In this document: positions 1 through 8,400 of the stretch, in pieces | Layout of the letters: each line of letters begins with the position of its first letter | Position numbering within the stretch: the first letter of the stretch is position 1 | Assembly: GCA_001275005.1 (NCBI GenBank) | Contig: JWZX01002143.1 | Location: 1-12,047, forward strand | Direction of reading: 5' to 3' | From: Chrysochromulina tobinii | Taxonomy: Eukaryota > Haptophyta > Prymnesiales > Chrysochromulinaceae | DNA: 12,047 nt | The notes under the pieces: model-generated | What the model saw: the letters and a program-made list of their open reading frames with translations, nothing else | Database searches by the model: none | Told to the model about the DNA's origin: nothing | Translations under genes and position numbers: made by a program

Positions 1-960
1 TCGCGCCAGCGCTCGCCGAACTCGATCCACGCCCTTGAGCTCTGCAATTGTGGCCACGTCCACCAGGCCCAGAGCAGCCTCCATGGCAGCATCCGTGGCA
101 TCCAAGAACGGGGGCTGATGCAGCAGTGCGGGCGGTGCCGTGGAGCTGCTGGCTGACTGCGGCGGCGCCTCGAAGCCTTCTGGTACAAATACCGGCTCGG
201 AGATGGACGCCGCGCCCTCCTCTGCGCTGCCAAAGTCACGATCTGCGCCAAGCAGCACACAGAGTTCGGAAGCGCACTTGCCGTTGAGCCGGGAGGCGAT
301 GACATGCTGGATGTTTTTAACCGCCGTGGGGGCGTCAAGGTAGAGGGCGTCCTCGATGAGTTTGGTTTGCTGCAATAGCCAAGCCCGAGCCGCTTGATGC
401 TCTTTGTCCGCTTGAGCCGCATGAAGCTCTTCCTCCGCCCGAGCCGCACGAAGCTCCTCCACTGCTGCTTCATGGTTAGCCTCCGCCTTGTGTAGCTTGG
501 CGCGCAGATCCTCGAGCCGTGCTCGCAATTCCTCGAGCCGTGCATCCTCCTCGGACAGGGCCGCCTTCGCAGCAGCCACTCGCGCCGCCAACGCGTCCGT
601 GGCCACAGCGTAAGCTCGCAAGGCTCTGTCTTGGGCACATTGCTCGAGGGCATCGCGCGACAACGTGACCTCTCCGTCTCGCGCACTCACGCGTATTGGC
701 TCATCGTGTTTGGCCTTCTTCGCCTTGGGCGCCTCCTCCGGCTCCTCGGCCAATGGCGCATCCTTCTCCTTGCCGCCGCCGACCGCCGCCACGAACTGGT
801 CCTCGGTCCTGATCTCGACGCCCTTGGCCTTGGCGTCGTCCTCCTCCTCGGCTCCCGCGCCCAGGCCTGCAACGAGGATGCTGGTATTCGTGGTGATGGA
901 GGAGCCAACCTTTGCTCCTGCCGACTCGGCCGCGACGATCGTCTTGCCCGACAGGCTCAT
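1..960 (-). CDS. BRCT-like / coiled-coil protein, 5' part (runs off left edge)
   Basis: An open frame of 320 codons begins with ATG at 960-958 and is still open at base 1, so the C-terminus is outside the window. Residues 15-61 resemble the second half of a BRCT domain: GAKVGSSIT, then SILVAGLGAG, then GVEIRTEDQFV, the order seen in BRCT domains of DNA ligases and replication factors. The usual first strand and helix are shortened: only about ten residues separate GKTIV from GAKV. A basic patch (KAKKAKH, 79-85) could be a nuclear localisation signal. Residues about 112-196 are Ala/Glu/Arg/Leu-rich and predicted coiled coil, including three 9-residue repeats (27-bp units starting near 402, 429 and 456). 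After that comes a Ser/Pro-rich stretch. The frame upstream is open only to a stop at 1080-1078 and holds no other ATG, which supports this start. A role in a nuclear DNA-repair or replication assembly is inference; the exact family is not recognised. Confidence 0.72.
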   Translation of the reverse strand, partial: MSLSGKTIVAAESAGAKVGSSITTNTSILVAGLGAGAEEEDDAKAKGVEIRTEDQFVAAVGGGKEKDAPLAEEPEEAPKAKKAKHDEPIRVSARDGEVTLSRDALEQCAQDRALRAYAVATDALAARVAAAKAALSEEDARLEELRARLEDLRAKLHKAEANHEAAVEELRAARAEEELHAAQADKEHQAARAWLLQQTKLIEDALYLDAPTAVKNIQHVIASRLNGKCASELCVLLGADRDFGSAEEGAASISEPVFVPEGFEAPPQSASSSTAPPALLHQPPFLDATDAAMEAALGLVDVATIAELKGVDRVRRALAR

Positions 961-1526
961 GGCTCGGTCCTTCCAGGGATCCTTTTTGCGTCCTGGACGC
1001 GACCGCTGCAGTGAATCCCCGGGTGGTCGGTCCGCTTTTCGATTAGTTAATCCCAAAAAGGAAAGGCAAGCAACGAGTCAGTTTCGTCGCGGACCGCCGT
1101 TCTCCTTTCCCCACAGTATCAAAGGGCGGCTCCGGATCCCTCGGTGAACACAAGCAAGTACAGTACAGAGTACTCGCTCGCTCGGGCTCCTCAATTATTT
1201 CGCTCGTGAGGTCGGTCTCTCCCAGCCGCCCAGACAGAGATTTGTAACTGACGTTTTCCGGCTCACTGAGGCAGTTTTCTTTCTTCCAAGTATACATGTC
1301 GAATTTTCCGGCCTCACTGAAACGATTATGCACGGCTCACAGTACGGTTTTTACGTCTCACTGAGGCGGGAATCGTGCCTCACTGAGAACTCACTGAGAC
1401 GACTTTGGGTTGGTCTGTCCCTTTGGGTTGGTACCTCCGACCTTCCAGGGAGCTTTGCTTTTGCAAGACTTGGACATTCACGTGGGCGATTCACATCGCG
1501 AAGAACCGGAACGTCTCGTGCCGCAG
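961..1526. other. Divergent intergenic region between BRCT-like and TFIIE-alpha genes
   Basis: No credible gene is seen in these 566 bases. The two flanking genes point away from each other, so the stretch should hold both promoters and 5' UTRs. No clear TATA box was found. The right part holds the CTCACTGA motif cluster listed separately. Confidence 0.55.
1262..1397 (+). promoter_or_regulatory. Cluster of five CTCACTGA motifs upstream of TFIIE-alpha
   Basis: The exact octamer CTCACTGA occurs at 1262, 1313, 1357, 1379 and 1390, and a variant CTCACAGT at 1336. Five exact copies of an octamer in 136 bases is far above chance. Spacing is irregular (51, 44, 22, 11), so this is not a plain tandem repeat; two copies are preceded by TTTTCCGG. 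It lies 130-265 bases before the TFIIE-alpha ATG and could be a promoter element array or a transcribed 5' UTR motif. The function is inferred only from position. Confidence 0.4.
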
Positions 1527-2798
1527 ATGGACGACAACTGGATGCCATTCGAGCGTCTAGCGCTCATGACCGTCCGCCTTTTTTACAACCTTCCCGAGTA
1601 CTACGTCATGAAGGCTATCCTGACGGCGCCGCGCCAACTGCGTGGGTCCAACTTGCACCCAGAGCTGCAACTTGACGACACGATCGCCGAGCGGCTGCGT
1701 ATGACAATACGATACGTGCGCTCGCTGCTGGCAAAGCTCAAGGCAGATGGTCTCGTCATCGAGGTGGCTCCCCAGGCCAAAAAAGCCGAGGAGGTGCCCC
1801 CCGGGGTCGCACCGCCGCCGGAGAAAGATAATGCGCAGAAGCTGTACGGCATCGACTTCGAGATTCTCGCAGACTCGGTGACGTTCAAGCTGGATGCCAT
1901 GGATCGACGGCTCAAGGACCAGCAGGCGCCCAAGCTGCACACCTATCGGTGTCCGAAGTGCGGGCTGCGGCAGTCGGAGCTCGTGGTGGACTACAACACA
2001 CAGCTCAATCCGATGACCGGCGGGCTGAGCTGCCCGAGCGGGAACCTCGGGTGCTTCGGCGTCGAGCTCGCGGAGGAGAACAATTCGGATGCCCGGGTCG
2101 TCGTCGAGGCACATCGCAAGGCCCTCAGCATCCATCTCTCCGGCCTCCAACGGGCCCTGCGGGATGTGGCTGATCTCCCGCCGCCGACGTACAAACGGCC
2201 GCGGATCGATGATGCTGAGTCGGCTGCCGCGGCTGCCAAGGCAGGCAAGAGCGGCAGCGGCGCGCGCGCCGGCGCTGGCGGCTCCTCTGCCGGTGGCGGC
2301 GGTGCCACCACATTGGGCGCCTCGCGTGGCATCGCCGCTGGGGGAAGCTCCCAACCTCTTCCCACATGGATGCTATCCAATGCTCAAAAGGCGGCCGCCA
2401 TGGCTCTGGCTGCGCAGGCCGCGACGCAGCCGCCCGCGAAGGAGATGGAGCAGGCGGCCGCCGATGCCCTCGCCGAAGAGGAGTTTGTGCAGTTCATGAA
2501 GCTCGCGGCAAACGCGTCGTCCCGGGCGGGCCCCTCCTCTCTGGCGGCGCCCCCTTTGGCGCAGTCGGTGCCCAGCGGGGGCATCGGCGCAGCTGTGAAT
2601 AGCGCAGCTGTGGATGCCAGTCGACCAGTCGCCGCCGAAAGCGCCGGCGCTGAGGACGGCGAAGAGGACGAGGACCCTGAGGTTTTCGTGCAGGGCCAGC
2701 CGATGGCTCTCTCGGAAGTGACCGAGGCGGACATCGAACGAATGTCGGACGAGGAGCACCGGCATTACTATGCACTCTACCAGAGCCTGGTCGCCTGA
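1527..2798 (+). CDS. Transcription initiation factor IIE, alpha subunit (TFIIE-alpha)
   Basis: Encodes 423 residues. TFIIE-alpha is the large subunit of the general RNA polymerase II factor that recruits and regulates TFIIH at promoters in the nucleus. Residues about 12-82 match the N-terminal winged helix (LALMTVRLFY, then TIRYVRSLLAKLKADGLV). Residues about 138-185 form the zinc-binding region: CPKC (C142, C145), then SCPSGNLGC (C169, C176) followed by FGVELAEE. The second pair is spaced C-x6-C instead of the usual C-x2-C. Residues 231-370 are an Ala/Gly/Ser-rich linker. The C-terminus has an acidic block (EEDEDPEVFVQG, 379-390) and the SEVTEADIERMSDEEH segment typical of the family's end. 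The open frame extends upstream to about 1410 without an ATG; ATG 1527 opens directly before the conserved domain, so it is chosen. No intron is needed. Confidence 0.92.
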   Translation: MDDNWMPFERLALMTVRLFYNLPEYYVMKAILTAPRQLRGSNLHPELQLDDTIAERLRMTIRYVRSLLAKLKADGLVIEVAPQAKKAEEVPPGVAPPPEKDNAQKLYGIDFEILADSVTFKLDAMDRRLKDQQAPKLHTYRCPKCGLRQSELVVDYNTQLNPMTGGLSCPSGNLGCFGVELAEENNSDARVVVEAHRKALSIHLSGLQRALRDVADLPPPTYKRPRIDDAESAAAAAKAGKSGSGARAGAGGSSAGGGGATTLGASRGIAAGGSSQPLPTWMLSNAQKAAAMALAAQAATQPPAKEMEQAAADALAEEEFVQFMKLAANASSRAGPSSLAAPPLAQSVPSGGIGAAVNSAAVDASRPVAAESAGAEDGEEDEDPEVFVQGQPMALSEVTEADIERMSDEEHRHYYALYQSLVA

Positions 2799-3243
2799 GC
2801 CCGAGAGTTGCGACCCGTGTCGTGATTGCGTGAATAAGTTAGACGGAGAGTGTCCATTTCCGTGTATGCGCAGATTTAATACTTTCATTGCCGAGGTTAT
2901 GATCCGGTCGGTCATTCGCGCCCACCGCCACCCGCGCTCGAGTACGCCTATTATGGTCGCCCTGCTTCCGGCTGAGATGCATCCTGATTACGTGATAAGT
3001 GAACCTGTGTGCCCACTGCCTGGGCGGCGGGGCATATTGATATCGCATAGTCCATCGAAGATGCTCATACCTGCCGTGCCAAGCTTTTGTGATCACATTG
3101 CTGAGAGAGAGAGTGTGTGTCTCCTTTAATCTGCGACGTATTTGGTCCTTTTGGCCGTCCAGGACCATGTGCAGGACCCAGGAGCTCCAGGCGCTCGACC
3201 TTGTCCGTGCATGCTCAGCCTCCTCCAACGCTCATGCTGGCTC
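2799..3243. other. Intergenic region, no gene seen
   Basis: This 445-base stretch lies between the 3' ends of the convergent TFIIE-alpha and proline-rich genes. Short open frames on both strands show no recognisable domain. A GA/GT dinucleotide run (about 3104-3121) is the only low-complexity feature. No AATAAA was noticed. Confidence 0.5.
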
Positions 3244-4074
3244 CTATCGCGCCACCTCGAAACCACAGCGCGCACCTGGGGCTAGTGGCACCCAGTTGCA
3301 CCTGCCTGAATCCGGCGGCGGCGGCGAGGGCGGTGGCGATGACGGCGGGGGTGATGGAGGCGGCGTAACGTCACGCTTGCCATTCTCGCCGTCAAGCTTC
3401 TGCCACCCGTCACGCACCCTCGCCGTCTCGTCCGCGTTGGCAAGACGAGGCGACGCGGGCTCGGTGCAGCAGCCAAAGAGTTGCCCGATCCAGAGGGCGA
3501 ATTCGCCCACAAATCCAGTGACGATCCAAAGGATCACACAGACGCCAAAGAGAGTCACGAACGATAACGCCTCCCCGCCAAAGTCCATCTGTGGCGGCAA
3601 GGGTGGCATTGCGGGCTCCTGTAGCTCTAGCTCAAGCAAAGGCAGCGGCGGCCGCGGTAGCGGCGGTGGTGGTGGCGGCGGCGGCCGAGGCAGCGGCGGC
3701 GGTGGCCCAGGCAATGGTGCTCGCGGCGGCGGCCGAGGCGGAGGCGGTGGAGGTTGTGGCAATGCGAGCGGCGGTGGCCGTGGTGGCGGTGGAGGCCGCC
3801 GCGGGTGCGGCGGCGGAGGCGGCGGCGACGGCGGCGGCGGCGGCGGCAGCGGCGAAGGAGGCGGTGGTGGCTCAGGTATTGGTGCTCGCGGCGGCGGCCG
3901 AGGCGGAGGCGGTGGCGGTAGTGGCGATGGGAGTGGCGGCGGCAGTGGTGGCGGTGGTGGCCGCCGCGGGAGCGGCGGGGGCGGGGGCGGCGACGGCGGC
4001 GGCGGCGGTGGAAGCGGCGAAGGAGGCGGCGGCGGTGTTTTATAGGGATCGAGGACCGCGAAATCAGGCGCCAT
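3244..4074 (-). CDS. Polyproline membrane protein, one hydrophobic hairpin
   Basis: Encodes 276 residues from ATG at 4074-4072. After 13 residues there is a very long Pro-rich region (about 14-150) with Ser, Leu, Arg breaks, then an acidic Leu-rich stretch and a hydrophobic segment at about 170-200 (FVTLFGVCVILWIVTGF, then FALWIGQLFGCC). This is long enough for one long or two short membrane helices. A second SPPP-type cluster lies at about 237-254. The family is not recognised; SPPP tracts recall hydroxyproline-rich wall or surface proteins of algae, which is inference. The opposite strand of the same repeat is also open and would give a poly-Gly protein, but the minus frame has a proper ATG, a plausible membrane segment and a design shared with the divergent gene at 4435. 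The GC-rich repeat is prone to slippage, so tract length may vary. Confidence 0.6.
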   Translation of the reverse strand: MAPDFAVLDPYKTPPPPPSPLPPPPPPSPPPPPPLPRRPPPPPLPPPLPSPLPPPPPPRPPPRAPIPEPPPPPSPLPPPPPPSPPPPPPHPRRPPPPPRPPPLALPQPPPPPPRPPPRAPLPGPPPPLPRPPPPPPPPLPRPPLPLLELELQEPAMPPLPPQMDFGGEALSFVTLFGVCVILWIVTGFVGEFALWIGQLFGCCTEPASPRLANADETARVRDGWQKLDGENGKRDVTPPPSPPPSSPPPSPPPPDSGRCNWVPLAPGARCGFEVAR

Positions 4075-4183
4075 GGTGCAGCTGCTACTTGTTGTCCAGC
4101 TGCTGCTCCTGCTCCTGCTGGTCCTCCTGCTACTGGTTGTCCAGCTGCTTGTAAAGCGACTCTTTCTTTGTAAAGCGGCCTAA
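4073..4183 (+). CDS. Possible Leu-rich micro-ORF (36 aa)
   Basis: An ATG within CCATGG opens a 36-codon frame that is nearly all Leu/Val/Gln (MVQLLLVVQLL...), ending VKRLFLCKAA and a stop. It would make a single membrane helix with a basic C-terminal tail. The start overlaps the ATG of the minus-strand proline-rich gene by two bases, because CCATGG is palindromic. The stretch is built from CTG-type triplets and a 23-bp direct repeat (4082-4104 and 4127-4149, one mismatch), so it may be only a triplet-repeat artefact within the divergent promoter. Low confidence as a gene. Confidence 0.2.
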   Translation: MVQLLLVVQLLLLLLLVLLLLVVQLLVKRLFLCKAA

Positions 4184-4434
4184 GCGGGCTCGTCGTCGTC
4201 CCACTTGCGCGGGCGCCCAAATGTTGAGTTCTTTATGTGAATTTGGTTTTCTTCGCGAACAGAGCTATTTTTAGCAGCATTGTCAGTCACCCAAAATACT
4301 AAAAAGCGAGTGTTTGCAGTGTGGAGGAAACGGCAAGGGCAGCATTGTCTGACCTCAAGCCTTTTCCATCCCAAACATGACCCAAATTTGGAAGTTTGAA
4401 GTTCGGAGGCGCCAAAGCAGAAATCGTCATTCTC
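4075..4434. other. Divergent intergenic region between two polyproline genes
   Basis: A 360-base region separates the two divergent ATGs (4074 and 4435). It contains the CTG-rich 23-bp direct repeat (4082-4104, 4127-4149), the decamer TTGTAAAGCG twice (4149 and 4169), and a relatively AT-rich stretch at about 4220-4320. No clear TATA box is seen. Confidence 0.4.
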
Positions 4435-4885
4435 ATGCCTCGCTCGCTGGGGATCGTGGCTCCTCAAAGGCAGTACGGCTTCGATCCCTTTACAGGTGCG
4501 TTTCCCGCCGCCTCGCCTGTCGTGCACAAGCAAGAGCCCAGGCGATGGCTCTCGCCGCCGCGCGCTGTCACGCCGGTGCACCTGCAGTACTTCCAGCAGC
4601 ACGATCCTGCCGAAGCCAAGGCGTCCATGACCGGACTGCGAAGCTCGCAGATCAAGCAGATGCGCTCGCGGCTGCAAGCCTCCTTCTGCCTCTTCTCCTG
4701 CCTCGGCATCAGTGGTTTGCTGATGCCTGTGGTGTGGTACTTCGATGGCCAGCCAGATTTCTTATGGTTCTTACGCCCATCGCCGCCACCGCCGCCGTGG
4801 CCGCCTGCATCGCCGCCGTTTCCTTCGGCTCCGCCCCCGCTTCCGTCCGAGCCCCCACTGCCGCCTCTGCTGCCGGGGCACCATC

Positions 4886-4916
<31 letters not shown>

Positions 4917-5235
4917 ACCACCACCGCCACCGCCGCCGCCGCCCACGCCACCGTTGCCGCCGCCGCCGCCGCTTCCGCTCCTGGGGGCTGGCGGCAGCGG
5001 CAAGGGTGTCCTCGTCTCTCTCGCCTTCGTCCTTGGCGCACTCGCCGGGGTCGGTGGGGGCTACCTGTATGCAGCCCGCGCCACTAGCCCTGCATCGAGA
5101 TATGCATCGCTCGTGGACGAGTCAGGCGCGCCGTCAGTCGGTCAGACAGTTTCCCCAACCCCAGCCCGACAAGCGAGTGGTCAGTCAGGACGAGACACCA
5201 AGGTGTCTCGCACGAACTCGCTCGTGCCGCGATGA
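4435..5235 (+). CDS. Two-helix membrane protein with polyproline loop
   Basis: Encodes 266 residues from ATG 4435; the frame is open a little further upstream but without another ATG. Residues 1-80 are soluble and end in a basic patch (SQIKQMRSRL). Helix 1 is at about 82-103 (FCLFSCLGISGLLMPVVWYF), a proline-rich loop at about 115-182 includes an uninterrupted run of about 19 Pro, helix 2 is at about 191-213 (GVLVSLAFVLGALAGVGGGY), and there is a Ser/Thr/Gln-rich tail. The basic residues before helix 1 suggest the N-terminus and tail are cytosolic and the polyproline loop is outside or lumenal. The family is not recognised. It sits 202 bases upstream of the rhodopsin kinase on the same strand. 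A ~100-bp segment of its 3' end recurs at 11789-11899, so it belongs to a duplicated locus. Confidence 0.62.
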
Positions 5236-5287
5236 CCCAGACCACGGTAAGGTGTACATTATTCTTGTTTCCTTGCTTTTCCTATGG

Positions 5288-5325
5288 GAGTGCGGAATTT
5301 AACTGAGAGTGCGGAATTTAACTGA
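5288..5325 (+). repeat. Two tandem 19-bp repeats in the rhodopsin-kinase leader
   Basis: GAGTGCGGAATTTAACTGA occurs twice back to back (5288-5306 and 5307-5325), with a partial third copy (TTGCGGAATTTCGCTGG, from 5332). It lies 113-150 bases before the ATG at 5438. It may be a promoter or leader element, or just a short duplication; nothing in the sequence decides. Confidence 0.45.
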
Positions 5326-5437
5326 AAACAATTGCGGAATTTCGCTGGAAGACGTCGCAAAAGTTGAAAGTTGTCGACGTGCACTGCGAGTGCTCCTCAC
5401 AAGAGACGGCTCTCACCTCCCGCCCGATCCGCCCGAG

Positions 5438-8400
5438 ATGAGCGAGATGGCGATGGGCATCGCCGCTGCCTGGGTGTGCATGATAGGCGTTTCGCTCTTG
5501 AGCCTCATCCGGCACGTCCACCACAACAAGAAGTTGCAGGATGCCATCACGGGCGGGCCGACGGGACCAGTGATGCTGGTCAGCTCCTTTCTGGTGCTCG
5601 ATCAATGCATCAAGCACTTTGAGACCGAGCCCGAGTGCACCGTGCACGCTGGTGACGAGTCTCACGGCCAGGCCGATCTGGTGGTCATCGCGTCCTTCTG
5701 CACGATGTTCGTGACGGCGATCAGCAACCTGGCGTTTGAGAACAAGCAGCGCTCTCTCAACCTCGTGTACGTGTGCGTGAAGGACATCATGGTCATCTGG
5801 ACGTACAGCCAGATGTTCCTTGGATTTGGCGCCGGCCTGCCCACCTGGCGCACCAGCTACGGCTCCTTCTTCCGGCCCGCGCGCGTCAACCTCTGGATGC
5901 ACTCGTCGATGGCGCAGGTGCTTTGCCTCGTCTCGTCGCCGAGTACCAAGGAGTACGGGATTGACTCGGCGCTCAGCCGCGTGTTCGACGTGTACATCAT
6001 GTTCATCTTCGACTTTCTCTGCACAGCCCCGCCGCCTGCATTCCTCCCTCCGACAGCCGGTTTGGTCTTTAGCGGAGCGACGCTCGTGCTCTCCTTCCCG
6101 TTTATTGTGCGCGTGCTCATGTACATGCACCAAACGCTACCGCTCTTCTTGCACATACCGGAGCAGAGTGGCGCGACGGCGCTCAATCGGATGTTGATGA
6201 TGAAGATCCTCCCCGGGCTGGTCTGTGGGACATGGTGCTTGTTCCCCCTGATTTGGTTCGCCAGCGCATTCAAGTGGCTCAGCCCGAATCAAGAGCAACT
6301 TCTGCTGACCTGGGCGGACGTGATCGCCAAAGCGAGCGCCACCATCGTGTACCAGCACGGCAACATGGCGAGTAGCAATTGGAAGGAGCGGACAGAGCAG
6401 GCAAGCCTACTGCAGGCAAGCCACTCGGTCGTCGCCGGATTCAAACTGTTCACCCAGTGCATCGGGCACGACCTGCGTACACCGATGCAAGCACTCATCT
6501 ATTCGAATCTCAAGGCACGCCAGATCACCCAGGAGCTCATTGCGGACGAGCAGGCGGCCTTGGCGGCCTCGTCTTCAAAGGACGATGAGCGCGGAGTCGC
6601 CGTGACGCCACGCACGACGGTCGGTGTCGAGCTCGCGCAGAAGACGCGCCGTGCCGAGCGCCTGGAGGTGGTGCTACACAAGCAGGAAGAGGTGGGCGCC
6701 TGCGCAGAGCTGATCACGTGCATCGTCTCCAACATCTGGGACTTTGAAAAGTTGCAGGGCAGCGTGTCGGTGCAGGCGGCGGCCACGGCGGAGGCATCCG
6801 TCGAGTTGCACATCAACGAGACTGTCGGTGAGCTCATGCAGATGCTACGCAAGTCATCCTTGTACAAACCGTCCGTCGCGCTACGGACGGTTTGTGACGA
6901 CATGATCCCCGCCAAGTTATGGGGGCAGCGCTCGATCCTGGTGCGTGCGCTGCTCAACTTGATCTCCAACTCCCTCAAGTTCACCGACGGGGGGCATGTC
7001 ACGGTCCACACCTGCCTGCTGTCCGGGCTGAGCGCGACCGACGTGCGTGTGAGGGTCGAGGTGAGTGCCACTGATGGCCACTGATGGCCACTGATGGCCA
7101 CGGCGTATGGCCTCGGATTGCATCGGATGACGTGTGATGGCCTCTCGGGTGGCTCCTCGCCCAGGTTGTCGACACGGGCTACGGGATGACCAAGGATGAG
7201 ATCCAGCGCGCGCGCCAGGCGTACGTGAGTGGCGTTCGCGAAGGGCGCGATAACCGAGCGTCGGGCTTGGGCCTCGGGCTGCCGATTGTGATCTCGTCGA
7301 TCGAGAGCGTCGGAGGTACGTTCCAGATCGACTCTCGTGCAGGCGAGGGTACACGCTGCTCGATTGAGATGGCATTCACGCGGGAAGACCCGTTGCTCGA
7401 GGGCATCTCGCAAGAGAAGGAGAAGGAGACGCGCGAAAGGGAGAAGCCCAAGAAGAGCTGCAAGACCATCGCGATCATCGATGACGTCGAGATGATTCGG
7501 CTCGGCGCCGCCGATGTGCTCGAGAACCAGGGCCACCGGGTGCTGCTCGAGAGCGACGGCGTGAGGGGCCTCGAGATGCTCAAGCAGAAGGCGGACGAAC
7601 TCGACCTCGCTCTGGTCGACATCCAGATGCCCAAGATGAGCGGCGACGAGCTGATCGTGCTGTACCGGCAGTGGGAGCTCGCGGAGCGGCCGGGCAAGCG
7701 GCGTCTGCGCATCTACGCGTGCACCGGGAACGCCACCTCGACCGACTCGGCCGCGTACATGCGGGCCGGCTTCGACGGGTGCATCTCGAAGCCCGTCTAC
7801 CCGCAGACATTCAAGGCGCTGCTCAGCAGCTCCAAGCTGATCGTACAGAGCGCCTTGGTCGTCGGCTGCCAGCATTCACACTTCTCGTCGGGCAGCAGCA
7901 ACTACTCGTCGAGCGATTCGACACCGCCGAGCCCGTTACCGCGCACGAGCGGGGCGTCGAGCACGGCGTCGCCCGTGCTCTCGTCTAGTCCGCGGTACTG
8001 GGGAGGTGGCATACGCAACCGATCGACCGTTCCGCTTTCGGAGCTACGCGCTGTCTCTCCCTCGACGCTCGACGAGATCCACGGAGATGATCGGAGATCG
8101 GCATCTGGTTATGGGAGATTGGCATCTGGCCGGATGCACGCCGCAACGTCCACGACGCGCAAATTCTCCAAGGAACCGAACAGCAAGCCTGTCGGCGGCA
8201 TGCACACGCTTCTGGAGGACAAAGCAGGCAGCACCAGTGTCTCGACGCCAGGCTCGCCTATCGTCGTCTCGTCGACCAATGAGACGGAACTGTTACGGCG
8301 CTCGATCCTGGCGGCACTCCCCTCGGACCTGTCACCCGAGGTGCGCGAGAAGGCACTGGAGCATGCTGTCGCTCTCTCTCCCCACACGCTCGCCGCCAAC

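Noticed and set aside
631-1147. Plus-strand open frames opposite the BRCT-like gene
   Set aside because: Composition is that of a GC-rich shadow; the minus strand is open for 320 codons with BRCT-like and coiled-coil sequence.
1557-2354. 265-codon antisense frame over TFIIE-alpha
   Set aside because: Shadow of a clearly recognised gene; composition Arg/Gly/Ala-rich with no domain.
3089-4045. Plus-strand Gly-rich open frame (318 codons) over the proline-rich gene
   Set aside because: It is the complement of the GC-rich triplet repeat. Its non-repeat part has no membrane segment or domain, whereas the minus frame has an ATG, SPPP tracts and a hydrophobic segment. I cannot fully exclude it.
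3591-4154. Plus-strand Ala/Val-rich open frame
   Set aside because: Third reading of the same triplet repeat, with no independent sequence features.
5318-6133. 271-codon antisense frame over the rhodopsin domain
   Set aside because: The plus strand holds the retinal-binding motifs; the antisense product is His/Arg/Glu-rich without a domain.
6499-7875. 458-codon antisense frame over the rhodopsin kinase
   Set aside because: Long antisense frames are expected in GC-rich coding DNA; it crosses intron 1 and covers the kinase and receiver motifs of the real gene.
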